From contig CAVYQF010000034.1 of the NCBI GenBank assembly GCA_963770545.1, forward strand, positions 124,001 through 188,000: a stretch of DNA of 64,000 nt, read 5' to 3'. The position numbers were made by a program, and so were the translations under genes. The notes under the pieces were generated by a model that saw nothing but the letters and a program-made list of their open reading frames with translations, searched no databases and was not told where the DNA came from. This document shows, piece after piece, positions 1-7,904 of the stretch. The DNA is from RYN-230 sp963770545 (GTDB lineage Bacteria; Actinomycetota; Actinomycetes; Streptosporangiales; Streptosporangiaceae). The first letter of the stretch is position 1; each line of letters opens with the position of its first letter.

Positions 1-3
1 TCA

Positions 4-1002
4 TCAGTCCCGCAGCTCCTTGCCGGTCAGGTTGATGAACACGGTCTCCAGGCTGGGCTCGGAGATCGACAGGTCCACGAGGTCGAACCCGCCGCGCTCC
101 GCGGCCAGCACGATCCGCGGCACCAGCCGGTCGCTGCCCTGCATGTGCAGCTCGACGCCACCGTCAACCGGCCGGGTCCGGGTGACCCCGTCCACGTCGT
201 GGCTGAGCAGTTCGGCCAGCAGCCCGGTGTCACCTGCCGTCTTCACCGTGACCACCGTGTCGGCGCCGACACTCTGCTTGAGCGCGGCCGGCGTGTCCAG
301 GGCCAGGATCTTCCCGTGGTCCATGATCGCGACCCGGTCGCAGAGCTGGTCGGCTTCTTCCATGTAGTGCGTGGTGAGCAGGATCGTCTGGCCCTCGCCG
401 TGCAGCTCGCGGAGCAGGTCCCACAGCGCGAGCCGGCTCTGCGGATCCAGGCCGGCGGTGGGCTCGTCGAGGAAGAGCACCGAGGGGCGGTGGAAGATGG
501 CCCGCGCCACCATCAGCCGCTGGGCCATCCCGCCGGACAGGGCGTACACCGAGGCCTTGGCCCATCGGGATAGCTGGAACTGCTCGAGCAGCTCATCGGC
601 GGTCCGCCGGGACTCCTTGGCACCCATGCCGAACAGCCGGCCGTGGAAGTACAGGTTCTCCCACACGGTCAGCTGGCGGTCGAGCGTGTTCTGCTGGGAC
701 ACGATCCCGCTCAGCTGCTTGGCCAGCGCCGGGTGCTGCGCGACGTCCACCCCGGCCAGGAAGGCCCGGCCGGAGGTCGGCACCACCCGGGTGGTGAGGA
801 TGCCGGCGGTGGTGGTCTTCCCGGCACCGTTCGGCCCCAGCAAACCGAAGATCTCCCCGGCCTCGACGCTGAGGTTCAGCCCGTCCACGGCGGCGAAGTC
901 CGTGCCCGGGTAGACCTTGGTCAGCTCCTCGGTGCGGATGACCCCGGCGGTCCCGCCGTCCGTCTGGCCGGTACTGCTCGCTGTTGCGGGTGCGCTGCTC
1001 AT
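4..1002 (-). CDS. ABC-2 type (DrrA-like) ATP-binding protein
   Basis: Cytoplasmic ATPase of a daunorubicin-resistance-type exporter; it would power a membrane permease that should lie just left of the window edge. All ABC motifs are visible: Walker A GPNGAGKTTT near residue 56, signature LSGGMAQRL, Walker B VLFLDEPTAGLD and the switch His in LLTTHYMEE. The C-terminal ~90 residues match the DrrA accessory domain ending FINLTGKEL. The reading frame is open to 1371, but the extra N-terminus is low-complexity Ala/Ser/Arg. I take the ATG at 1002 (MSSAPATASS) because the conserved core begins about 20 residues later. About 330 aa is normal for the family. It is divergent from the SDR gene at 1130. 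Substrate unknown. Confidence 0.9.
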   Translation of the reverse strand: MSSAPATASSTGQTDGGTAGVIRTEELTKVYPGTDFAAVDGLNLSVEAGEIFGLLGPNGAGKTTTAGILTTRVVPTSGRAFLAGVDVAQHPALAKQLSGIVSQQNTLDRQLTVWENLYFHGRLFGMGAKESRRTADELLEQFQLSRWAKASVYALSGGMAQRLMVARAIFHRPSVLFLDEPTAGLDPQSRLALWDLLRELHGEGQTILLTTHYMEEADQLCDRVAIMDHGKILALDTPAALKQSVGADTVVTVKTAGDTGLLAELLSHDVDGVTRTRPVDGGVELHMQGSDRLVPRIVLAAERGGFDLVDLSISEPSLETVFINLTGKELRD

Positions 1003-1129
1003 GGCCTGCACATCGTAGCGAGTGAGCCATAGGGCAACCTTGGGTAGGGACCGCCACCCCGGGGCGAAGTAGAGGGCCCCGGGAACACCGCCACCTGAAG
1101 ACACCCGACCCCCCGGAGAGGAACAGCGC

Positions 1130-2020
1130 ATGGCCCGGGTACTGATCACCGGCTCGTCTGATGGCCTCGGCCTGATGGCCGGCGAACTGCTCGCCCGCGA
1201 CGGGCACGAGGTCACCCTGCACGCCCGCAACGACGCCCGGGCCGGCGACGCCCGCGCGGCGCTGCCCGCGGCGGCGCACGTGGTCGTGGGCGACCTGGCC
1301 AGCGTCGCGGGCATGCGGCAAGTCGCCGGGCAAGCCAACGAGCTGGGCCGGTATGACGCAGTGATCCACAACGCGGGCGTCGGTTACCGGGAACCGCGCC
1401 GGATCCAGACCGCTGATGGCCTCAGCCACGTGTTCGCCATCAACGTCCTGGCTCCCTATCTGCTCACCGCGCTGATGACCCGGCCGGACCGGCTCGTGTA
1501 CCTGAGCTCCGGGATGCACCGGGGTGGCCAGCCGGATCTGGCTGACCTGCAGTGGGTCGGCCGTCATTGGAATGGTTCGCAGGCGTACGCGGACTCCAAG
1601 CTGTTCGACGTGGTGCTCGCGTTCGCGGTGGCCCGGCTCTGGCCCGACGTGCTCAGCAACGCTCTGGAGCCGGGCTGGGTGCCGACCAGGATGGGTGGCC
1701 CGGGCGCCCCGGACGACATGTCCCAGGCCCCGGTGACCCAGGCCTGGCTGGCGGTCAGCAACGATCCCGCGGCCACCGTAACCGGCCAGTACTTCTACCA
1801 CCAGCGCCCGCGCCCGGTCCATCCGGCCGCGACCAGCGCGTCGGTGCAGGACCGGCTGCTCGCGGCCTGCGCCGAGCTCACCGGCGTCCAGCTCCCCGGC
1901 GTCCAGATCGCTGGCGACGACCTCCCCCGCGCCGACCTCCCCCGCGCCGACCTCCCCCGCGTCGAGTTCACCCGCGTCGAGCTCACCACCGCCGAGCCGC
2001 CGAAGGAGTCCCGACCATGA
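1130..2020 (+). CDS. SDR-family NAD(P)-dependent oxidoreductase with repetitive C-tail
   Basis: Short-chain dehydrogenase/reductase, 296 aa. The Rossmann nucleotide-binding motif TGSSDGLG is at residues 7-14, NAG lies in the central strand (HNAGVG), the catalytic Ser is in VYLSSGMH and the Tyr-Lys pair is in YADSK. An AGGA-rich Shine-Dalgarno (GGAGAGGAACAGCGC) precedes the ATG. After the fold ends near residue 250 comes a tail of five-residue units (DLPRA type) encoded by a 15-bp minisatellite. The stop overlaps the ATG of the downstream zinc alcohol dehydrogenase (ATGA), so the two enzymes are translationally coupled and probably act on related alcohol/ketone substrates. Substrate cannot be read from sequence. 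Confidence 0.9.
   Translation: MARVLITGSSDGLGLMAGELLARDGHEVTLHARNDARAGDARAALPAAAHVVVGDLASVAGMRQVAGQANELGRYDAVIHNAGVGYREPRRIQTADGLSHVFAINVLAPYLLTALMTRPDRLVYLSSGMHRGGQPDLADLQWVGRHWNGSQAYADSKLFDVVLAFAVARLWPDVLSNALEPGWVPTRMGGPGAPDDMSQAPVTQAWLAVSNDPAATVTGQYFYHQRPRPVHPAATSASVQDRLLAACAELTGVQLPGVQIAGDDLPRADLPRADLPRVEFTRVELTTAEPPKESRP
1918..1992 (+). repeat. 15-bp in-frame minisatellite (5 units)
   Basis: Five tandem units of the GACCTCCCCCGCGCC type. The first three are nearly identical and the last two diverged (GAGTTCACCCGCGTC, GAGCTCACCACCGCC). They encode DLPRA DLPRA DLPRV EFTRV ELTTA, which looks like a short pentapeptide-repeat [A(D/N)Lxx] ladder at the C-terminus of the SDR. Confidence 0.85.
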
Positions 2021-3204
2021 AGGCCGTGGTTTTCGCGGGCCTCCGCTCCGTCGAGGTTCGCGAGGTGCCCGACGCGGTCCTGGAAGAACCCACGGACGTG
2101 GTGCTCCGCGTGACCTCCAGCGCTATCTGCGGCACCGACCTGCACATGTACGACGGCCGGACCGGGGCCGAGCCCGGGCTGGTCCTGGGGCACGAGCCGC
2201 TCGGCGTGGTCGAGCAGGCCGGTTCCGCGGTCGAGATGGTCAAGCCCGGCGACCGGGTGGTGATCCCGACCCACCTGTACTGCGGCGTGTGCGTCAACTG
2301 CGCCCGGGGCCTGTCCGCAGCCTGCCTTCGAGTCCGTCCCGGCGGGTTCGGCGCGGCGTACGGGTACGCCGGGATGGGTCCCTACCGCGGCGCCCAGGCC
2401 GAACTGCTCCGGGTGCCCTACGCCGACGCCAACTGCATCCCGGTGCCTGGCGAGCCGGGTGACAACCTCGAGGACGCCCTGGTGCTGCTGGCCGACGCGT
2501 TCGTGACCGGCTGGCACGCGACCGAGCTGGGCCGGGCCTATCCCGGCTGCACCGCGGCCGTGTTCGGCGCGGGCACCATCGGGCTGCTCTCCGCGTACAG
2601 CTGCCTGCTCAGGGGCGCGGACGTGGTCTACGTGGTGGACTACGTACCGGAGCGGCTGGCGATGGCGGCCCGGCTCGGCGCCATCCCGGTGGACTTCCTG
2701 ATGGGGGACCCGGTGGACCAGATCCGCGGGATGCGCCGGTCCCACGGGCTGCCGATCGGCGAGGAGCCGATGAACGGGGTGGACATCGTCATCGACGCGG
2801 TGGGCTTCCAGGCCCGGGACCGCGCCGCGGTATCGGCCGGGCACCCGGATCACGAGAACCCGACGCAGGTGATCGGGGACGTGGCCCGGCTGGTCAACCC
2901 CACCGGGCACGCCGGCATCATCGGCGTGTACGCGGAAAAGGACCTACAACCGGCTCCCGAGGGGCACGCCGATGGTCACCTCACGGTGCCCTGGGCCACG
3001 TTCTTCGGCAAGGGCGTGTCTGTCGGGTTCGGCCGGACCCACGACCGCCGCTACACGGTGCTGCTGCGCGACATGATCATGTCCGGCCGGGCCCGGCCCG
3101 CCCCGATCGTCACCCACCACGGCCGCCTGGACGATGCCCCGGCCCTGTACCAGGCGTTCGACCAGCGCGCCGACGGCGTGATCAAGGCGGTTCTGTGCCC
3201 CTGA
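2017..3204 (+). CDS. Zinc-dependent alcohol dehydrogenase (formaldehyde dehydrogenase-like)
   Basis: Medium-chain dehydrogenase of about 395 aa, close to the glutathione-independent formaldehyde dehydrogenase group. Catalytic-zinc ligands are in ICGTDLHMY and GHEPLGVVE. A CGVCVNCARGLSAAC stretch provides the structural-zinc cysteines. The Rossmann motif AVFGAGTIGLLS binds NAD(P), and FGKGVSVGFGRTHDRRY is a typical late signature of this group. The ATG overlaps the upstream SDR stop, with AAGGAG at good spacing. It is convergent with the MFS gene: its TGA (3202-3204) directly abuts that gene's TAG (3205-3207), leaving no intergenic base. Substrate uncertain. Confidence 0.9.
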   Translation: MKAVVFAGLRSVEVREVPDAVLEEPTDVVLRVTSSAICGTDLHMYDGRTGAEPGLVLGHEPLGVVEQAGSAVEMVKPGDRVVIPTHLYCGVCVNCARGLSAACLRVRPGGFGAAYGYAGMGPYRGAQAELLRVPYADANCIPVPGEPGDNLEDALVLLADAFVTGWHATELGRAYPGCTAAVFGAGTIGLLSAYSCLLRGADVVYVVDYVPERLAMAARLGAIPVDFLMGDPVDQIRGMRRSHGLPIGEEPMNGVDIVIDAVGFQARDRAAVSAGHPDHENPTQVIGDVARLVNPTGHAGIIGVYAEKDLQPAPEGHADGHLTVPWATFFGKGVSVGFGRTHDRRYTVLLRDMIMSGRARPAPIVTHHGRLDDAPALYQAFDQRADGVIKAVLCP

Positions 3205-4716
3205 CTACGGCGTCACTGGCTCCGCACTGGTGATCGCCGCCGGGGGAGCGTCGAGGGCGCAGTGGACCGGCGCGGCCCGGCGGGCCGCCCCGGCGACCCG
3301 GACCGGGTTGCGGATGGTGAACACGGCCAGCACGCCGCCAGCTACGCACAGCGCGCCCGAGATGAGCGAGGCGGTATGGAACCCGGGTGAGAACACGTCC
3401 GGGTGCCGATAGGCGTCGCCGGTGATCCCGCCCGCGGCAGGCAGCAGGGCCACGGCGATGAGTGCGGCCGCCCGGGCCACGTCGTTGTTGACCGCCGACG
3501 CGATGCCCGCATGCTCCGCGGGCACCGCGTCCAGCACGGTGGACGTCAGCGGGGCCACGGTCACGGCCAGGCCGAAGCCGAACACCAGCACGGCGGGCAG
3601 CACCTCGGTGACGTAGTCGCCGGACGCGGTGATCCGGGTGAACAGGGCCAGCCCGACGCCGACCAGCACCGGTCCCACGCTCATCTGCAGCCGGGGGCCG
3701 ATCCGCGCCGCCAGGGCGCCGGAGCGGCGCGACAGGACCAGGGTGATCGCGGTGACCGGGAGCAGCGAGATGCCCGCCTCCAGCGCGGTGTACCCGGAGA
3801 CCTGCTGGAGCTGGATGGGCAGCAGGAACAGCGCCCCGCCGATGCCGCCGTACACCACGAACGTGATCACGTTGGTGGCGGTGAACTGGGTCGAGGCGAA
3901 CAGATTCAGGGGCAGCATCGGTTCCTGGCTCCGGAGTTCCTGGACCACGAACGCGCCGAGCAGCACCACCCCGGCGATCAGCGCGGTCAGCACTCCGGGC
4001 TTGGACCAGTTCCCGCCCGGCCCCTCGATCAGCCCGTAGGTCAGCGCGATCAGGCCCAGGGTGACCAGCGTGCCGCCCGCCACGTCGATCCGCCCGGTGG
4101 CGCTCGGGTCACGGGACTCCGGGACATGCCGCAGGCTCACCGCGACCACCAGGGCGGCCAGCGGCAGGTTGATCACGAAGATCAGCCGCCAGGACACCGC
4201 CTGAACCAGGTAGCCGCCGATGAATGGGCCGACCGCCGTGCCCACCCCGCTGTATCCCGACCAAGCGCCGATGGCCGGGCCGCGGTCGTCGGGCCGGAAC
4301 ACCGCTTCCAGGATGGCCAGGCTGCCTGGGGTCAGCAGCGCCGCGCCGACTCCCTGCAGGGCCCGGGCCAGGATCAGGAACGTCGCGCCCGGCGCGACCG
4401 CGCACAGCAGGGAGGCTACCGCGAACCAGACCACCCCGATCAGGAAGACCTTCTTGCGGCCGTACTTGTCGCCCAGCGACCCGGCCAGGAGCAGCAGCCC
4501 GGCCAGCGTCATCGTGTAGGCCGTCACCACCCACTGCAGGGCGGCCAGCCCGACCTGGAAGTCGCGGCCGATGGCGGGCAGCGCGATGCCGACCACGGTC
4601 GCGTCGATCGATGCGATCGCCGACCCCAGCACCGTCGCGAGCAGTACCCAGCGGCCCCGGGCGCTGGCCAGGACCAGCCCGCCGGTGGCGTCCGGCGCCG
4701 TCCCGCCCGCGCTCAC
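3205..4716 (-). CDS. DHA2-family MFS drug/solute exporter (EmrB/QacA type)
   Basis: Inner-membrane proton antiporter, about 503 aa with ~14 predicted membrane segments, as usual for DHA2. Visible are SIDATVVGIALPAI in TM1, motif A GSLGDKYGRKKVF between TM2 and TM3, and motif C GYSGVGTAVGPFIGGYL in TM5. The frame is open to 4830, but that N-terminus is Arg-rich noise. The GTG at 4716 sits in a GTGA overlap with the stop of a 16-residue ORF that itself has a perfect Shine-Dalgarno, so either translation is coupled to a leader peptide or there is a frameshift near the start. No regulator is adjacent. Substrate unknown. Confidence 0.85.
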   Translation of the reverse strand: MSAGGTAPDATGGLVLASARGRWVLLATVLGSAIASIDATVVGIALPAIGRDFQVGLAALQWVVTAYTMTLAGLLLLAGSLGDKYGRKKVFLIGVVWFAVASLLCAVAPGATFLILARALQGVGAALLTPGSLAILEAVFRPDDRGPAIGAWSGYSGVGTAVGPFIGGYLVQAVSWRLIFVINLPLAALVVAVSLRHVPESRDPSATGRIDVAGGTLVTLGLIALTYGLIEGPGGNWSKPGVLTALIAGVVLLGAFVVQELRSQEPMLPLNLFASTQFTATNVITFVVYGGIGGALFLLPIQLQQVSGYTALEAGISLLPVTAITLVLSRRSGALAARIGPRLQMSVGPVLVGVGLALFTRITASGDYVTEVLPAVLVFGFGLAVTVAPLTSTVLDAVPAEHAGIASAVNNDVARAAALIAVALLPAAGGITGDAYRHPDVFSPGFHTASLISGALCVAGGVLAVFTIRNPVRVAGAARRAAPVHCALDAPPAAITSAEPVTP

Positions 4717-4763
4717 CGTGCGGCCAGCCCGGGCCGGGTGATCGCCGCCGCATGCGCGCTCAC
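4713..4763 (-). CDS. Possible 16-aa leader ORF upstream of the MFS exporter
   Basis: GTG start preceded by GGGGGAGGT with 6-nt spacing, the best ribosome site in the area. It encodes VSAHAAAITRPGLAAR and stops at a TGA that overlaps the proposed GTG start of the exporter (GTGA). Translation could reinitiate into the exporter, or this may be its original N-terminus separated by a frameshift. The sequence alone cannot choose. Confidence 0.4.
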   Translation of the reverse strand: MSAHAAAITRPGLAAR

Positions 4764-4997
4764 GAGCACACCTCCCCCGGCTGAGGCACCGGAATTGGTG
4801 CCTGCCCGGGCCCGGGCTGTTCCGGCCCATCCCGGGTGCAGGCCCGTAGCACCATCATCATGTCCATCGGGGACTTGCCCTGTTTTTTCCGCAACGAAAA
4901 CCACCACGGCGGGCGGCTCGCCGGACTGGCCGCGAGGATTCGGCGCGCTCCGTCACGGCGTCGAAGTGCCGGTAGTGCTGACTCCCCGCGACCTCAG

Positions 4998-5177
4998 TCA
5001 CCAGGGCGGCCGTGGCCCCGGCGGGCCGCCGCTGATCGTGGCCAGCCGGCCGCCGTCCCGGACCGCCGCCAGCGCATCGCTGGCGCCGGACCGGACCGCG
5101 TTCACCGCGGCATCGGCGCCCCCGGCCAGCGACCGGGCCTGCCCAGGCCCGTCCGGGTCGTGGTAGTCGACGACGGT
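4998..5177 (-). pseudogene. Remnant of NADPH:quinone oxidoreductase-type MDR enzyme
   Basis: A 59-codon stretch ending in a stop resembles the cofactor-domain end of quinone-reductase-like MDR proteins: TVVDYHDPDGPGQ, then a GGADAAVNAVRSGASDAL segment and AAVRDGGRLATISGGPPG. Residues upstream in the same frame (before 5177) are unrelated, and there is no Rossmann GxGxxG, so both ends are lost. The rest of the gap 4831-5265 shows no other recognisable gene apart from the start region of the SDR. Confidence 0.5.
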
Positions 5178-5265
5178 GCGCCAGCACGGTCTGGCCGGGC
5201 TGGATGTCAGGAATGTACGCCGGGCCGGGCTACGGTCAGTACATGGACGGGGAGAGGACGGACTC

Positions 5266-6045
5266 ATGGACCTGGGCCTGAAGGGGCGGACGGCCGTAGT
5301 GACGGGCGCGAGCCGGGGGATCGGGCTGGCCATCGTGCGCGCGCTGGCTGACGCCGGAGCACAGGTGATCGCCGGGGCTCGAGGCTCATCCGCCGAACTG
5401 GACGAACTGGTGCGCACCGGGCCGGTCCAGTCGATCGCCGTCGACCTGGCGGACACCGCCGGGCCAGGCCGGCTGACCGCGCTGGCCGGTGACCGGATCG
5501 ACATCCTGGTCAACAACGTGGGCAGCGCCCCCGCCCGCACCGGCGGGTTCCTGTCCATCACCGACGAAGACTGGGACGTCTCGATCACGCTGAACCTGAT
5601 GGCCGCGGTCCGCACGACCCGGGCGGTACTGCCTGTGATGCTGACCGCGGGCCAGGGCGTGATCGTCAACATCTGCTCGGTCAACGCCCGGCTGCCTGAC
5701 CCCGGGGTCATGGACTACAGCGCGGCCAAGGCCGCCCTGGCCAGCTTCTCCAAGTCGCTGTCCAAGGAGGTCGGCCCGCAGGGCATCCGGGTCAACACGG
5801 TCAGCCCCGGCCCCGTCGCCACCGACCTGTGGCTGGGAAAGGGCGGGGTGGCCGCGACGGTCAGCGCCGCGACCGGCACCCGGCCCGAGGATGTGGAACA
5901 CGACGCTGCCCGCCAGATGGTGACCGGCCGGTTCACCCGCCCGGCGGAAGTGGCGGACCTGGTGCTGTTCCTGGCCAGCGACCGCAGCGGCAACGTGGCC
6001 GGCGCCGACTTCACCATCGACGGCGGCCTGATCACGACGTTGTGA
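5266..6045 (+). CDS. SDR-family oxidoreductase (FabG-like)
   Basis: Classical SDR, 259 aa, the normal size. TGASRGIG (residues ~12-19) binds NAD(P), NNVGSAP is the NAG-like motif, Ser lies in NICSVNAR, YSAAK is the catalytic pair, IRVNTVSPGPVATDLW follows, and GADFTIDGG closes the fold. The ATG at 5266 is preceded by GGGGAGAGG. An upstream in-frame extension to 5176 is Gly/Arg-rich and has no Shine-Dalgarno. Single gene; the left neighbour is a decayed MDR enzyme and the right is a convergent LigD-PE gene. Substrate unknown. Confidence 0.9.
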   Translation: MDLGLKGRTAVVTGASRGIGLAIVRALADAGAQVIAGARGSSAELDELVRTGPVQSIAVDLADTAGPGRLTALAGDRIDILVNNVGSAPARTGGFLSITDEDWDVSITLNLMAAVRTTRAVLPVMLTAGQGVIVNICSVNARLPDPGVMDYSAAKAALASFSKSLSKEVGPQGIRVNTVSPGPVATDLWLGKGGVAATVSAATGTRPEDVEHDAARQMVTGRFTRPAEVADLVLFLASDRSGNVAGADFTIDGGLITTL

Positions 6046-6066
6046 CCGGGACCGCCTGCGGCGGCG

Positions 6067-6516
6067 TCAGGTCAGGTCCTGCCAGGTCCGGCCGGTGCGC
6101 ACGCTGGCCGGCTGCTCAGCCACGATGTCCGACCCCGGCCGGGCCTCCTCGTCGCGGGCCTTGACCAGGATCCAGCGGCGCGGGCCGGTCCGGGTCAGCG
6201 CGAAGCCGCCGGTGAGCTTGCGGCCCTGCAGGGCGAAAGACAGGTGGCCCGGCTCCTCCCGGCGGATATCGGCCGGGCCCTCATCCCAGATGATCACCGC
6301 CCCGCTGCCCCGCGCCTGCCCCTGATGCACGCCCTCGAACTCACCCGCGTCCAGGGAGTGATCCTCGACCGGGACCGCGAGCCGCCGGACGGCCGGGTCG
6401 AGCGACGGGCCCCGGGGAACCGCCCACGAGCGGAGCACGTCCCCGAACCGCAGCCGCAAATCGAAGTGCAGCGTGGTCGCGTCATGCAGTTGCACGACAA
6501 AACCGGACGCGGTCAC
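6067..6516 (-). CDS. Stand-alone LigD-type 3'-phosphoesterase domain protein
   Basis: About 149 aa corresponding to only the phosphoesterase (PE) domain of bacterial NHEJ LigD, which trims 3' phosphates or ribonucleotides at DNA ends. FVVQLHDATTLHFDLRLR carries the PE signature (metal-binding His, Asp/Arg), followed by SWAVPRGPSLDP, VEDHSLDAGEFEG and AVIIWDEG. The GTG at 6516 overlaps the TGA of the upstream GNAT remnant (GTGA), which favours this start. A separate LigD-type polymerase gene is at 20701. Ku and the ATP-dependent ligase are not in the window, so this strain seems to encode NHEJ-type domains as separate polypeptides. Confidence 0.85.
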   Translation of the reverse strand: MTASGFVVQLHDATTLHFDLRLRFGDVLRSWAVPRGPSLDPAVRRLAVPVEDHSLDAGEFEGVHQGQARGSGAVIIWDEGPADIRREEPGHLSFALQGRKLTGGFALTRTGPRRWILVKARDEEARPGSDIVAEQPASVRTGRTWQDLT

Positions 6517-6773
6517 CCCGCGACCGTAGTCCCCGGCCGGAGCTGACGCTGCAGCAGCACCGTGTCGATCCACCGGCCGTGCTTGTAGCCGACCTGGCTC
6601 AGCCGCCCCGCGCCGGTGAAACCGCAGGCCCGGTGCAGCGCCTCCGAGGCGGGGTCCCCGGAGTCGGCGATCACCGCGATGACCTGCCGCACACCGGCGT
6701 CGCCGTACCCGCTGAGCAGTGACTCCAGCAGCAGCCGGCCCAGCCCGCGGCCCCGCCGCTGGTCCAATCGGGG
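6513..6773 (-). pseudogene. GNAT acetyltransferase, C-terminal fragment
   Basis: The reading frame contains RGRGLGRLLLESLL (acetyl-CoA binding motif A), then VIAVIADSGDPASEALH and ACGFTGAGRLSQVGYKHGRW, typical of phosphinothricin-type N-acetyltransferases. The N-terminal half is absent. Immediately beyond ~6773 the sequence turns into the 3' end of a gene on the other strand, so the gene was cut by a recombination junction. Its stop still overlaps the start of the LigD-PE gene, suggesting they were once an operon. Confidence 0.75.
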
Positions 6774-6949
6774 ACGTTGCAGCTCACGATCGGGCCCGAG
6801 GATTTCACCCTGCGCACGGGTGACTCGGTGTACTTCCCGGCGGACACCGTGCACCGCTACGCCAGCCTGGGCGGCGACCGTGCGTCTACTTCGTCGCCGC
6901 CCTGATCATGCGGCCCCCGGGAATCCATCCCCGGCTGCACCTGGGCTGA
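6774..6949 (+). pseudogene. Cupin-domain (XRE-cupin-like) regulator, 3' fragment with frameshift
   Basis: Reads LQLTIGPEDFTLRTGDSVYF then PADTVHRYASLGGDR, a typical C-terminal cupin of small XRE-type regulators. A frameshift near 6880 moves to a second frame giving VYFVAALIMRPP and a TGA at 6947. The 5' part and DNA-binding domain are missing. It is head-to-head joined with the GNAT fragment. Confidence 0.6.
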
Positions 6950-6984
6950 GCGGCACGGCCGCCGTGGCTCAGGCGCCCGTGCCC

Positions 6985-7109
6985 TGTGCTTACTCAGGCG
7001 CTGCCGCGCTGTACTTACTCAGGCGCTGCCGCGCTGTGCTTACTCAGGCGCTGCCGCGCTGTACTTACTCAGGCGCTGCCGCGCTGTACTCACTCAGGCG
7101 CTACCGCGC
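6985..7109. repeat. 25-bp minisatellite, 5 copies
   Basis: Five tandem 25-bp units (TGTRCTTACTCAGGCGCTGC plus CGCGC), the last with two changes. The unit is not a multiple of 3, so the reading frame rotates between copies. The lipB stop codon (7094-7096) lies inside the last copy, so repeat change could alter the LipB C-terminus. Confidence 0.9.
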
Positions 7110-7804
7110 AGGGCCCGGAAGACGGCGTCCCGGACCCCGGGGTCGCCCGGCGCGGCGACACCCTGCTCGGCGGCGAGCTCACCTAGCGAGGTCATCCGCA
7201 CGCCTGGCAGGCCGCACACCGTGAACTGGTCGAAGGCTCGCAGATCCGGGTCGACGTTCAGGGCGAAACCGTGGCTGGTGATGCCGTGGCGGATCCGCAT
7301 CCCGATCGACGCGACCTTGCGCTCGTCCGCGGTCCACACCCCAACCAGGCTGGATGCGCCAGGAGGGGTCGGCCGGCGCTGCGCGGTAAAGCCCAGCTCA
7401 CCGAGCGCGCGGACCAGGCCGCACTCGAGCCACCGCACCACATCGGCGGGACCCCGCTCCCGCAGGTCCAGGACCAGGTAACCGACCAGCTGGCCCGGCC
7501 CGTGATAGGTGGCGTAACCGCCGCGGTCGACCGGCAGGACCGGGATGTCGTGCTGGCCCAGCCGGAGGTCCGCGGGATCGGTCCGCTGCCCGTATGTGAT
7601 CACTGGTGGATGGCTGAGCAGGAACAGCCGGTCGCTGACCCGCCCCGCCTGGCGCTCCGCGACCCAGCCGCGCATCTCCTCGGTGGCCTCTTCGTAGGGA
7701 ATCTCGCCGAGGTCTACGCGCTGCAGTGAAGCAGCCCACGGCTCGGCCCGGCCGCTCGTCGACCCGGCCGCCGGCTCGGCCTGGGCGTCGCGGACGATAC
7801 TCAT
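7094..7804 (-). CDS. lipB: Octanoyl-[acyl-carrier-protein] transferase
   Basis: Transfers octanoate from ACP to lipoyl domains of E2/GcvH proteins, the first step of lipoate synthesis. At 236 aa it is the usual length. Family motifs: RGGYATYHGPGQLVGY (residues ~94-109), the catalytic Lys163 in DERKVASIGMRI, GITSHGFALNV, and the nucleophile Cys197 in TVCGLPGVRMTSL. The Cys-Lys dyad is intact, so activity is expected. The N-terminal ~25 residues are variable. It stands alone without lipA, which is often adjacent in actinobacteria. Its stop codon falls within a minisatellite. Confidence 0.95.
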   Translation of the reverse strand: MSIVRDAQAEPAAGSTSGRAEPWAASLQRVDLGEIPYEEATEEMRGWVAERQAGRVSDRLFLLSHPPVITYGQRTDPADLRLGQHDIPVLPVDRGGYATYHGPGQLVGYLVLDLRERGPADVVRWLECGLVRALGELGFTAQRRPTPPGASSLVGVWTADERKVASIGMRIRHGITSHGFALNVDPDLRAFDQFTVCGLPGVRMTSLGELAAEQGVAAPGDPGVRDAVFRALRGSA

Positions 7805-7904
7805 AATCCGACTATGCCACCCGCCCGGCCGTGGGCTGACCAGCGGAGCGGGCGGGGTAGCCAGTTAGATTGAGTTCGTGGGCGACCCGGGGGAGCGGCG
7901 TGTG

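Noticed and set aside
3403..5166. 587-aa plus-strand open frame opposite the MFS exporter
   Set aside because: Gln/Arg/His-rich translation without any domain, exactly antisense to a well-supported DHA2 transporter; typical high-GC shadow frame.
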